Of a DNA stretch of 64,000 nucleotides, positions 51,653 to 58,939 are shown piece after piece (position 1 is the stretch's first letter; every line of letters starts with the position of its first letter). Position numbers and translations under genes: made by a program. The DNA comes from Paracrocinitomix sp039939375 (GTDB lineage: Bacteria > Bacteroidota > Bacteroidia > Flavobacteriales_D > Crocinitomicaceae): contig JBDVJO010000002.1 in assembly GCA_039939375.1 (NCBI GenBank), forward strand, positions 372,001 through 436,000, written 5' to 3'. The notes below the pieces were generated by a model. It worked only from the letters and a program-made list of their open reading frames with translations, did not search any database and was not told the DNA's origin.

Positions 51653-51758
51653 TCAGAATTTTTTCTGTCAAAATTAAGGTTCCGCCTAAAGACAATAAAT
51701 TTTTGTCAATACCAGTTTTAGCTCGCTTTTTATGTATTTTTAATGGTGTAGATAACAT
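51639..51758 (-). CDS. Candidate 39-residue basic peptide, antisense tail overlap
   Basis: A small minus-strand frame, ATG at 51758 and TAG at 51639, reading MLSTPLKIHKKRAKTG ... LLSLGGTLILTEK and ending KKG. It fills part of an otherwise gene-free 270-base gap and overlaps the last bases of the SDR gene. It is basic at the start with a Leu/Gly-rich centre. No exact promoter box precedes it. It could be a real small protein or chance; I give it low weight. Confidence 0.25.
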   Translation of the reverse strand: MLSTPLKIHKKRAKTGIDKNLLSLGGTLILTEKILTKKG

Positions 51759-51821
51759 AGTAGTGTTTTTTGTTCTTATATAAGGTAATACAATTTACAT
51801 GCCTAAATGTTCAAGTTGAGT

Positions 51822-51839
51822 AAGAGGTAACCCTCTTTT
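51822..51839 (+). terminator. Weak hairpin after the SDR gene
   Basis: AAGAGG and CCTCTT arms with a 4-base loop, followed by TTA. Six base pairs only and 170 bases from the stop, so a weak call. Confidence 0.3.
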
Positions 51840-51898
51840 ATTAAACGGTATGAAAATTGATTTCTTTAATTAATCTGAAGATTTAATAGGAACAGTAA

Positions 51899-51906
51899 TA
51901 CATTTG
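51899..51906 (+). promoter_or_regulatory. Bacteroidota -7 box for a lipoprotein gene
   Basis: Exact TACATTTG, 16 bases before the ATG at 51923; a TCTG 21 bases upstream is a poor -33 element. Confidence 0.5.
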
Positions 51907-51922
51907 TGATATAATTTAGAAT

Positions 51923-52501
51923 ATGAAGTATAAGTTGATTTTTGGCCTTTTAGTTGTAATATCCGTAATTTCTTGTGCGGGTACCATGCAAGATGATGAA
52001 CCAACTGAGGTCGTTTGTGAAAAGAGTTCTGTCAATGATTTTGAAGAATTTATGAATGTTCCTTATGGACTATCAGAAGTAAAGATTGATTCCGTTTTAG
52101 GAGTTTTTACTGGAGGAGAATACACACCAGATTCAACAGCTTTTGTCTATTATTTTAAGAGATTACCCACAGCTCCGGTAACCGTTTGGTCGAATATTAA
52201 AACTGGAAAGATTGAAACGATATATGTTGAAGTGTTGAGTATGAAAGATCAATTTAAAAAAGATGTAATTGCCTTAGCAGACGAATTTAATATGAAGTCT
52301 TGCGAAGCGGCTTTTTTCGGAATGCAGGCAGAAGAAATCATAGCGCAATTAGGAAAACCTGATAAAGATGTGCGAAATGATGACAAAGGATTTAGATCCA
52401 TTTATTACGACTCAAAAGACCTAAGGATAGCATTAAATTTCAGATGTTATGACGCACAAGATAAGCAGTGCTCAGCAATATCAGTGAATTGGTTTTATTA
52501 G
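51923..52501 (+). CDS. Lipoprotein, unknown function
   Basis: A 192-residue protein with lipobox VISC (Cys18), then AGTMQDDEPTEVVCEKSS. The rest has two similar halves: FMNVPYGLSEVKIDSVLG and FFGMQAEEIIAQLGKPD, each followed by a strand, which resembles the SmpA/OmlA or BLIP-like repeat ('G-M-x-x-x-[ED]-[IV]-x-x-x-L-G-x-P'). Four Cys in the mature part could form disulfides. Function not known. Monocistronic by position. Confidence 0.65.
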   Translation: MKYKLIFGLLVVISVISCAGTMQDDEPTEVVCEKSSVNDFEEFMNVPYGLSEVKIDSVLGVFTGGEYTPDSTAFVYYFKRLPTAPVTVWSNIKTGKIETIYVEVLSMKDQFKKDVIALADEFNMKSCEAAFFGMQAEEIIAQLGKPDKDVRNDDKGFRSIYYDSKDLRIALNFRCYDAQDKQCSAISVNWFY

Positions 52502-52586
52502 GGAGATGAATAACCCCAGAAAATGGTAAGCAATGTTTTAATGACTTGCATGTGAGTTATTTGATGATGAAATTGGATAAATTTTT

Positions 52587-52594
52587 TACCTTTG
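52587..52594 (+). promoter_or_regulatory. Bacteroidota -7 box for the small lipoprotein gene
   Basis: Exact TACCTTTG, 19 bases before ATG 52614; a TTTG 23 bases upstream may be a loose -33. Confidence 0.55.
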
Positions 52595-52613
52595 AAAAAA
52601 AAAATAAAAACAA

Positions 52614-52859
52614 ATGAGAACTAAATTTAAATTATTAATGGCAATCGTTTGCTTGGGATTAATGTCTTCATGTATCCGGGAATGGGGTTGCACCTGCGAG
52701 CATGTTGTTATTGAGGGAGAACCAGCCGATAGTGCTTGGACTTCATATACTACAGTGACCAACGACAAGAAAAATGCACAAGCTAATTGTGAATATTTGG
52801 GAGGTACAAATTACAGCGGATCGACAGTTGTTGAAGAAACTTGTACTCTTGACGATTAA
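52614..52859 (+). CDS. Small Cys-containing lipoprotein
   Basis: An 81-residue protein with lipobox MSSC (Cys20). The ~60-residue mature part (IREWGCTCEHVVIEGEPADSAW ... CEYLGG ... EETCTLDD) has four more Cys, likely two disulfides, and begins CTC after a short basic/aromatic stretch. No family recognised. It has its own exact -7 box and a very strong terminator, so it is a stand-alone transcript of about 300 bases. Confidence 0.7.
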   Translation: MRTKFKLLMAIVCLGLMSSCIREWGCTCEHVVIEGEPADSAWTSYTTVTNDKKNAQANCEYLGGTNYSGSTVVEETCTLDD

Positions 52860-52883
52860 CTGTAAAATTTTTTAGATACTAAG

Positions 52884-52912
52884 ACCAGTAAATTTTTTAC
52901 TGGTTTTTTTTT
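52884..52912 (+). terminator. Terminator of the small lipoprotein gene
   Basis: Perfect 9-bp stem ACCAGTAAA/TTTACTGGT, 3-base loop, then eight T. The only terminator in the window without a G-U wobble. Confidence 0.92.
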
Positions 52913-53044
52913 GCCTTGATTTTTTAGATTCTCTCGGGTTTTACTTCAAATTTTAGTTTCGATAACTCCGTTAATAAAAGTCAAGGGAGTTGAATCTTCA
53001 AATGAATAAATTAAAGAGCTCTCGTTTAGGAAGAAAAATCTTTG

Positions 53045-53482
53045 TTAGCTTGCCCGATACCCCTCAACTGCCTCTAAGGGAACTTTACTTTTTAAAAATT
53101 GCCCGTGTCCAGTGCCGCATAAGCGTCCTTTTTCATCAAATAGTTTAGAAGATGCAGAAAACATTTGAGTCGATTCAAATTCCATAATACCCTCTGCATA
53201 TATTTTACCTCCTAATATAGGCCGTAATAATTGTGTATTAAATGCTGTTGTCACAATAAAATTATCCTTAATCATTGATTGACAAGCAAAGTAAGCTGCA
53301 TCATCTAATAACTTGAAATAAACTGATCCATGAGTCGACATTCCAGCATGAAAATAACGGTCATCCGTCATTTCTAAATCTATTCTTGCTTCGTTTTCTT
53401 CTATGCGTAGTTTAATTCCTTCATAGAAATTGTGGATTGGTGCCGTATCATACATTTTAATCAACCTTTCAAAATGTTCCAT
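53045..53482 (-). CDS. PaaI-type hotdog thioesterase
   Basis: A 145-residue hotdog-fold protein. RIDLEMTDDRYFHAGMSTHGSVYFKLLDDAAYFACQS carries the PaaI/4HBT pattern HGG(x)hyphenated variant HAGxxHGSxxFxLxDxAxxxA, with the acidic residue Asp following. LRPILGGKIYAEGIMEF is the second strand set. It should hydrolyse an acyl-CoA thioester, perhaps aromatic. Its promoter lies 178 bases upstream (53660-53689), and between them sits a decayed copy of the gene's own first codons plus a repeat. Confidence 0.8.
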   Translation of the reverse strand: MEHFERLIKMYDTAPIHNFYEGIKLRIEENEARIDLEMTDDRYFHAGMSTHGSVYFKLLDDAAYFACQSMIKDNFIVTTAFNTQLLRPILGGKIYAEGIMEFESTQMFSASSKLFDEKGRLCGTGHGQFLKSKVPLEAVEGYRAS

Positions 53483-53515
53483 AAGTAATTGATTTTAAGT
53501 GTTAATATTTAATAT

Positions 53516-53632
53516 CTAATTATTGATTTTTAAACTTGACTTTCCCACTTTTCGATATTTGGTAAAGTTTTGATCAAAAGATTGTCTTCCTGAGCTTGAC
53601 GAAGGACGAATCAGTCGTTCAAAATGCTCCAT
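53516..53632 (-). pseudogene. Truncated copy of the thioesterase start (MEHFERLI), now a 38-codon upstream ORF
   Basis: ATG at 53632 reads MEHFERLI, exactly the first eight residues of the thioesterase downstream, then enters a REP-like repeat (RPSSSS...) and stops at 53516. Over those 24 bases the two copies differ at four positions (GAG/GAA, CGA/AGG counting two, CTG/TTG), all synonymous. The sequence before each ATG is also alike. It lies in the leader of the thioesterase mRNA, ending 33 bases before the true start, so it could now act as a leader ORF. Confidence 0.65.
53586..53608. repeat. REP-like interspersed repeat
   Basis: Contains TCCTGAGCTTGACGAAGGA, one base from the palindrome-like repeat TCCTGAGCTTGTCGAAGGA that I remember as scattered in the intergenic DNA of many bacterial genomes. 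Only one copy is in this window. It sits at the break between the thioesterase-like start and unrelated sequence. Confidence 0.6.
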
Positions 53633-53659
53633 TTATCAATGATTTCGATTTATTTGGCG

Positions 53660-53689
53660 TAAAAGTACTAAACCTTAATTTGAAAACAA
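53660..53689 (-). promoter_or_regulatory. Promoter of the thioesterase gene
   Basis: Read on the minus strand: TTG (53687-53689), exactly 19 bases, TACTTTTA (53660-53667; 7 of 8 bases match). The 314-base gap 53483-53796 therefore holds this promoter, the truncated gene copy, the REP-like repeat, and the start region of aconitase, for which I see no exact box. Confidence 0.65.
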
Positions 53690-53796
53690 TTTGAAATCAT
53701 TAAATTCGTGAGTCCATTTCAATCCGGTTTTAATCGGAAAAGAATTTTACACTAACCCGTTGAGCCACAAACTCAGCACAAAAAATTACATCTTAT

Positions 53797-56064
53797 ATGG
53801 CTTTTGATATTGACATGATCAAAGAAGTTTATTCTAGATACCCTGAGCGCATTGCTGCTGCTCGTAAGATTGTGAATAAACCTTTAACCCTTTCTGAAAA
53901 GATTTTATATACCCACTTATGGGAAAATCCTTTAACTGCTCCCTACAAAAGAGGAGAGTCTTATGTTGATTTCGATCCAGATAGAGTAGCTATGCAAGAT
54001 GCTACGGCTCAAATGGCCTTATTGCAGTTCATGCAGGCAGGAAAAGCCAAAGTAGCTGTTCCTTCAACTGCGCATGCAGATCACTTGATCCAAGCAAGAG
54101 ACGGTGCTAAAGCAGATATGGAGAGATCTAATCACACCAACGGTGAGGTTTTTGACTTCTTATCTTCTGTTTGTGATAAATATGGAATCGGTTTCTGGAA
54201 ACCAGGAGCTGGAATCATTCACCAAGTAGTTCTTGAAAATTATGCGTTCCCTGGTGGAATGATGATTGGAACAGATTCTCATACTGTAAATGCAGGTGGA
54301 TTAGGAATGGTTGCAATTGGAGTTGGTGGAGCTGACGCGGTAGATGTAATGGCAGGAATGGCTTGGGAGTTAAAGTTCCCGAAATTAATCGGAGTAAAAT
54401 TAACAGGAAAATTGAGTGGATGGACTGCACCAAAAGATGTTATCCTAAAAGTAGCTGGAATTGTTTCAGCGAAAGGTGGAACAGGTGCCATTGTTGAATA
54501 CTTTGGTGAAGGTGCACTTTCTTTATCATGTACTGGTAAAGGAACCATTTGTAACATGGGAGCTGAGATTGGAGCAACAACTTCAACTTTCGGTTATGAT
54601 GACTCAATGAGAAGATATTTAACAGCAACAGGTAGAGCAGATGTAGTTGCCGCTGCTGATGAAGTTGCTGAGCACTTAACAGGAGATCCTGAGGTATATG
54701 CAAACCCTGAGCAGTATTTTGATCAAGTAATTGAAATCAACTTAGACGAATTAACACCTCATTTAAATGGACCGTTTACGCCAGATTTAGCGACACCTGT
54801 TGCAGAAATGAAAGATGCAGCCGCTAAAAATGATTGGCCAACGGATATCGAGTGGGCGTTAATTGGTTCTTGTACCAACTCTTCTTATGAAGATTTAACA
54901 AGAGCAGCTTCTATTGTAAAAGATGCAACTGATAAAGGTGTTGAAGCTAAGGCGAAACTTGGAATCAATCCTGGTTCTGAACAAGTAAGATACACCGCTG
55001 AAAGAGACGGTTTAATGGATATTTTCAATTCATTAAACGGAACAACCATCTTTACCAATGCTTGTGGACCTTGTATCGGACAATGGGATAGAGCAGGAGC
55101 TGATAAAGAAGAAGTGAACTCTATTGTTCACTCGTTCAACAGAAACTTTAGAAAAAGAGCAGACGGAAATCCAAATACTATGGCTTTCGTAACTTCTCCT
55201 GAAATGGTTGCTGCCGTGGCTTTATCTGGTAAGTTAGATTTTAATCCAATGACAGATACCTTGACCAATAAAAATGGTGAAGCAGTTAAATTATCAGATC
55301 CAACTGGTATTGAATTACCTCCAAAAGGATTTGCAGTTGAAGACAATGGATACCAAGCTCCAGCTGAGGATGGAAGTAAAGTAGAGGTAAAAGTAAGTCC
55401 ATCATCAGATAGATTACAATTATTGACACCTTTCAGCCCTTGGAATGGTGAAAACATTACAGGTGCAAAATTATTAATCAAGGCTCATGGGAAATGTACA
55501 ACTGACCACATTTCAATGGCAGGCCCTTGGTTAAAATATAGAGGTCACTTAGACAATATCTCGAATAATTGTTTAATTGGAGCTATCAATGCTTACAACA
55601 TGGAAGCGAATAAGGTGAAGAACCAATTAACTGGAGAATATGCAGAAGTACCGGCTACAGCAAGAGCCTATAAAGCGGCTGGAGTAACTTCAGTTGTTGT
55701 TGGAGACCACAACTACGGCGAAGGTTCTTCAAGAGAGCACGCAGCTATGGAACCAAGACATTTAGGTGTTATGGCGGTTATCGTAAAATCATTTGCAAGA
55801 ATTCACGAAACAAACTTAAAGAAACAAGGAATGTTAGGTTTGACTTTTGCAAACGAAGCAGATTATGATAAGATTCAAGAAGACGATACCTTTGATTTTG
55901 TTGATTTAGTTGACTTTTCAGAAGGAAAACAATTAACCTTGAAGGTAACGCATGCTGATGGTTCATCTGAAAACATCATGTTGAATCATACATATAATGA
56001 AGCACAAATTGATTGGTTTAAAGCAGGATCTGCATTAAACTTAATCAAAGCTCAAAATAACTAA
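53797..56064 (+). CDS. acn: Aconitate hydratase, mitochondrial-type
   Basis: A 755-residue [4Fe-4S] enzyme interconverting citrate and isocitrate. Cluster ligands are in IGSCTNSSYEDL (~355) and NACGPCIGQWDR (~420). Substrate-binding blocks GTDSHTVNAGGLGMVAIGVGGADAVD (~155-180), the swivelling-domain GKCTTDHISMAGPWLKYRGH (~565) and GDHNYGEGSSREHAA (~640, catalytic Ser) are complete. Length and motif spelling fit mitochondrial Aco2 more than AcnA or AcnB. Strong codon bias suggests high expression. No citrate synthase or isocitrate dehydrogenase adjoins. Confidence 0.95.
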   Translation: MAFDIDMIKEVYSRYPERIAAARKIVNKPLTLSEKILYTHLWENPLTAPYKRGESYVDFDPDRVAMQDATAQMALLQFMQAGKAKVAVPSTAHADHLIQARDGAKADMERSNHTNGEVFDFLSSVCDKYGIGFWKPGAGIIHQVVLENYAFPGGMMIGTDSHTVNAGGLGMVAIGVGGADAVDVMAGMAWELKFPKLIGVKLTGKLSGWTAPKDVILKVAGIVSAKGGTGAIVEYFGEGALSLSCTGKGTICNMGAEIGATTSTFGYDDSMRRYLTATGRADVVAAADEVAEHLTGDPEVYANPEQYFDQVIEINLDELTPHLNGPFTPDLATPVAEMKDAAAKNDWPTDIEWALIGSCTNSSYEDLTRAASIVKDATDKGVEAKAKLGINPGSEQVRYTAERDGLMDIFNSLNGTTIFTNACGPCIGQWDRAGADKEEVNSIVHSFNRNFRKRADGNPNTMAFVTSPEMVAAVALSGKLDFNPMTDTLTNKNGEAVKLSDPTGIELPPKGFAVEDNGYQAPAEDGSKVEVKVSPSSDRLQLLTPFSPWNGENITGAKLLIKAHGKCTTDHISMAGPWLKYRGHLDNISNNCLIGAINAYNMEANKVKNQLTGEYAEVPATARAYKAAGVTSVVVGDHNYGEGSSREHAAMEPRHLGVMAVIVKSFARIHETNLKKQGMLGLTFANEADYDKIQEDDTFDFVDLVDFSEGKQLTLKVTHADGSSENIMLNHTYNEAQIDWFKAGSALNLIKAQNN

Positions 56065-56083
56065 TTCAAATTAGAATTACTTA

Positions 56084-56116
56084 AAAGCCCTTCGTTTGTT
56101 CGGAGGGCTTTTTTTA
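56084..56116 (+). terminator. Terminator of the aconitase gene
   Basis: An 11-bp stem with 6-base loop and one U-G wobble (56084-56111), then seven T. Shares the inner module CTTCG-N6-CGGAG with the terminator at 57.5 kb. Confidence 0.9.
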
Positions 56117-56139
56117 TGAATTATCATTACATTTAAATC

Positions 56140-56961
56140 ATGTCAGATTTCTATTTATTTGAGGCTGGAGCCACCAAGACGGCTTTTGTTCATGTCACTA
56201 AAGACGGATGTTGTGAGTTGTTGTTACCACCTTTCAATCCAAATAGAAAATATGATGCTTTTGAAATAGCCATTCATGAAGGCATAGATTTATTACCTAA
56301 TAAAAAGGTCATTTTCTATGGGGCTGGCTTAGCATCAGATGAAAATAAAAACATTGTTCATCAGCTGTTCTCCAATAAATCACTCGGCGGAATTAAAGTG
56401 TATGATGATATTCTTGGTGCAGCCAGAGCTACATTAGGAACGACCCCAGGAATTGTTGCGATACTAGGAACAGGAGGTCTTGCAGCAAAATATGACGGAA
56501 AGAAGATAGTCAAAAGAAGAGGAGGTTACGGTTATTTAATTGATGATCTTGGTGGAGGATTTGAATTAGGGAAACGATTTTTAGCGCTTTGGTTAAATGG
56601 GGATTTATCAATTCGTGTTGATGGAATTTTGAAAGAGAAATTGAAAATTGAAAAAAGTACTTTCACAAAAGAGTTTTACAAAGATCCGGATATTGGTTTT
56701 ATTTCAAATTTGGTGCCTTTTGTTTTGCAATTTGAAGATGAGCCTGCAATCACGCAAATGATAAAGGCATATTTTAAGTCATTTATTGAAACGCAAGTTC
56801 TGCCATTAACAAAAGAATTTGAAATTAATGAATTCTCAATGGTGGGTTCAGTAGCATTCCTTTTTTACAGGCACATAACTTTAGCAGCTAAGGATCATGA
56901 TTTACGAATAAATCAATGTGTTCAAAATCCAATTCAGCGTCTAATTGAGTTTCATTCGTAG
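56140..56961 (+). CDS. BadF/BadG-type ATPase, N-acetylglucosamine kinase-like
   Basis: A 273-residue ASKHA-fold sugar kinase. VYDDILGAARAT (~87) supplies the catalytic Asp block, IVAILGTGGLAAKYDG (~106) the adenosine/phosphate-2 loop, and GGYGYLIDDLGGGFELGKR (~128-146) the family Gly-rich segment. The phosphate-1 loop near the start reads FEAGATKT (7-14): Glu8 replaces the usual Asp and Ala9 a Gly or Ser. It may phosphorylate an amino sugar from cell-wall turnover, but the changed loop leaves activity open. A TACATTTA box (56128-56135) ends four bases before the ATG. Confidence 0.8.
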   Translation: MSDFYLFEAGATKTAFVHVTKDGCCELLLPPFNPNRKYDAFEIAIHEGIDLLPNKKVIFYGAGLASDENKNIVHQLFSNKSLGGIKVYDDILGAARATLGTTPGIVAILGTGGLAAKYDGKKIVKRRGGYGYLIDDLGGGFELGKRFLALWLNGDLSIRVDGILKEKLKIEKSTFTKEFYKDPDIGFISNLVPFVLQFEDEPAITQMIKAYFKSFIETQVLPLTKEFEINEFSMVGSVAFLFYRHITLAAKDHDLRINQCVQNPIQRLIEFHS

Positions 56962-57093
56962 TCCATTAACGATTTAAATCTGAGATTATCTGCTTTAAAC
57001 CAAAATTGGTCTACTGATTTTATGGGTTAGTAGAAATTATCGTAACCTTTTCATTTATAATTCGGATATTTATATGAAGCAATAATTAATTTT

Positions 57094-57501
57094 ATGAAAG
57101 CATTAAGAATTCAAGCTACTGTCAAAACTCCTGAAGTTTTGTTCGATCCTGCGAATAAAGTTTTCGAGATAAAAGGAAAATCAATTCCAGACAATGCTGA
57201 AGAATTTTATGCCGATATCCTGGCTTGGTTTGACGATTATGTTGCCAACCCTGCTGAGGAAACCGTACTTAAAATAGATTTGGAATATTTCAATATTTCT
57301 TCTTCTAAACGATTGTTGTTTTTGTTGTACAAACTCAATGAGTTAGCTGATCGTGAAAAAGCAGTTAAGGTACATTGGTATCACAACGAGGCTGATGAAG
57401 ATATGTTTGAAGTTGGACAAGACTACGCCTTTATGGTTAAAGTTCCGTTCGACTTTATAAGCTATTCTTTAACGGCAAAGAAACTTGTAGAAGCTTCTTA
57501 A
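57094..57501 (+). CDS. SiaC-like regulatory protein (DUF1987), phospho-site replaced
   Basis: A 135-residue protein of the SiaC/DUF1987 family: ATVKTPEVLFDPANKVFEIKGKSIPDNAEEFY at the start, then VLKIDLEYFNISSSKRLLFLLY (~58-79) and VHWYHNEADEDMFEVGQDY. In Pseudomonas aeruginosa SiaC is a STAS-like partner switch phosphorylated by SiaB on Thr68 and dephosphorylated by SiaA. Here residue 68 is Ile (YFN-Ile-SSSK). Neighbouring Ser69-71 might serve instead. No siaA/siaB homologues are in the window, so its partners are unknown. It is a single-gene unit with a strong terminator. Confidence 0.88.
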   Translation: MKALRIQATVKTPEVLFDPANKVFEIKGKSIPDNAEEFYADILAWFDDYVANPAEETVLKIDLEYFNISSSKRLLFLLYKLNELADREKAVKVHWYHNEADEDMFEVGQDYAFMVKVPFDFISYSLTAKKLVEAS

Positions 57502-57530
57502 ATATTATTACAAACAGTTTTTTTTTTTTT

Positions 57531-57566
57531 ACCCTGACTTCGAATTGCCGGAGTCAGGGTTTTTTG
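57531..57566 (+). terminator. Terminator of the SiaC-like gene
   Basis: A 12-bp stem with 6-base loop and one U-G wobble (57531-57560), then six T. Preceded by an unusual run of 13 T (57518-57530). Confidence 0.9.
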
Positions 57567-57640
57567 TTAATATTCCTTAATATATGCTAAGCTTGGTTCA
57601 ACTTTAATTCTCAAACTCTTTTTATTCACGATATTGTTAC

Positions 57641-57648
57641 TACTTTTG
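57641..57648 (+). promoter_or_regulatory. Bacteroidota -7 box for the ompH operon
   Basis: Exact TACTTTTG, 23 bases before the ATG at 57672. The upstream element is a TTTTT run, so -33 is weak. Confidence 0.55.
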
Positions 57649-57671
57649 CTCCGTTTTAAACAAAAGAATTC

Positions 57672-58322
57672 ATGGAAAATAATATGCTTGCGAAAATATC
57701 TTTAGGAATCAATGCGGTTCTAATCATTGCTGTAATAGCTTTGTTTGTTAAAATGCCGAGTGGTTCTGGTGATTCAGCAGTCGCTGAAGATGATTCAACA
57801 TCAGTAGAGGTGGTGAATGATGGTGAGCTTACAATCGCTTATTATAATGGTGATTCATTAAATTCTACTTCTTTCATGACAGATTTGCAAGCGCAAATGC
57901 AAGCGGTTCAAACCAAAGGAGAACAAAAAATGGCAGCTGAACAGGCTAAAGTTGAAAAATGGTCTCAAAAATGGAATCAAAAAAGTCAAACTGGATTGTT
58001 ACCAAGAGAGCAAGAACAATACTATAAAGAAGCTGCTCAAATGGAGCAAGATATGGCATACGCTCAACAATCAATTCAAATGGAAGCAGCACAAGAAACA
58101 GAGCAATTGATGTTGACTCTATATACTAGAATTCAAGTGTATAGTAAGTCTTTCGCAGAGAAAAACAACATTGATCTGATGTTGCAGTATCAGTTAGGTA
58201 ATGTTGTGTCTTATGGTGCGCCTCATTTAGATGTTACAGCACAATTCATGAAACACGTTGATAATGAGTACAACAGTACTTTTACTGAAGAAGAGGGAAT
58301 TGAAGAGGAGAGCGCTGAGTAA
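57672..58322 (+). CDS. OmpH/Skp-family periplasmic chaperone
   Basis: A 216-residue protein. An uncleaved or cleaved N-terminal hydrophobic segment (~9-28) is followed by the OmpH pattern: a strand with LTIAYYNGDSLN (~53), a long Gln/Glu/Lys coiled coil (~65-155, rich in MQ, EQ and AQ), and a final LMLQYQLGNVVSYGAPHLDVT segment. Skp holds unfolded outer-membrane proteins in the periplasm. The acidic tail EEEGIEEESAE is unusual. Its stop overlaps the start of the DUF4924 gene (TAATG). Confidence 0.85.
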   Translation: MENNMLAKISLGINAVLIIAVIALFVKMPSGSGDSAVAEDDSTSVEVVNDGELTIAYYNGDSLNSTSFMTDLQAQMQAVQTKGEQKMAAEQAKVEKWSQKWNQKSQTGLLPREQEQYYKEAAQMEQDMAYAQQSIQMEAAQETEQLMLTLYTRIQVYSKSFAEKNNIDLMLQYQLGNVVSYGAPHLDVTAQFMKHVDNEYNSTFTEEEGIEEESAE

Positions 58323-58873
58323 TGTTAATCGCACAAAGGACAAAAGAAAATAACATAGCTGAACATGTAATTTACATGTTTCAAATTGAAGACCTTATTC
58401 GAGCAAATAAACTCGATTTGGATGCGGTGATTAATAACATAATCGCTCCACAAATTTCAGACGAAAATTTATTGAAACAGTATACTGACTGGTATGCTGG
58501 ACTCATTAAGCAAATGAAAGCCGAAGGTATTCAGGAGAAAGGACATAACTCTGATCTCAACGAAATCATCATGGAATTGTTGATGCTTCATAACACAATG
58601 TTGAATGTATTGAATGATAAAGGATACAAAGAGAAATTTGAGAAGGCTTTACCGGCGCTCAAGGATTTCCAATCGAAAAGTAATTCTACAAACATCAACA
58701 TCATAGAAGTTGGATTGAATGCCCTTTATAGTAAAATGATCTTGAAGTTGAAAGGCCAAAAATTTGGACCTTCAACCGAAGAAGCTTTTGGTCATATTTC
58801 TCAATTATTGGGATATTTGGCCATTTATTACAAGAAAATGAGGAATGGTGAATTGAATTTTGCCAATAATTAA
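58322..58873 (+). CDS. DUF4924 family protein
   Basis: A 183-residue, mostly alpha-helical cytoplasmic protein. The start (IAQRTKENNIAEHVIYMFQIEDLIRAN) and middle (HNSDLNEIIMELLMLHNTML) match DUF4924, a Bacteroidota-specific family without known function. Translationally coupled to the OmpH gene, sharing the A of TAATG, so it may act with envelope chaperones; that is inference from position only. Confidence 0.8.
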   Translation: MLIAQRTKENNIAEHVIYMFQIEDLIRANKLDLDAVINNIIAPQISDENLLKQYTDWYAGLIKQMKAEGIQEKGHNSDLNEIIMELLMLHNTMLNVLNDKGYKEKFEKALPALKDFQSKSNSTNINIIEVGLNALYSKMILKLKGQKFGPSTEEAFGHISQLLGYLAIYYKKMRNGELNFANN

Positions 58874-58939
58874 CAATCCTTCCCTTATTTTAGTCACTTT
58901 CCTTAGGAATTAATTGTAGATTAGTAGTAAAAACCCGCT

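Noticed and set aside
53797..56064. Several long antisense frames under aconitase
   Set aside because: They are rich in His, Leu and Gln from reversed biased codons and have no start signals; shadows of a highly biased gene.
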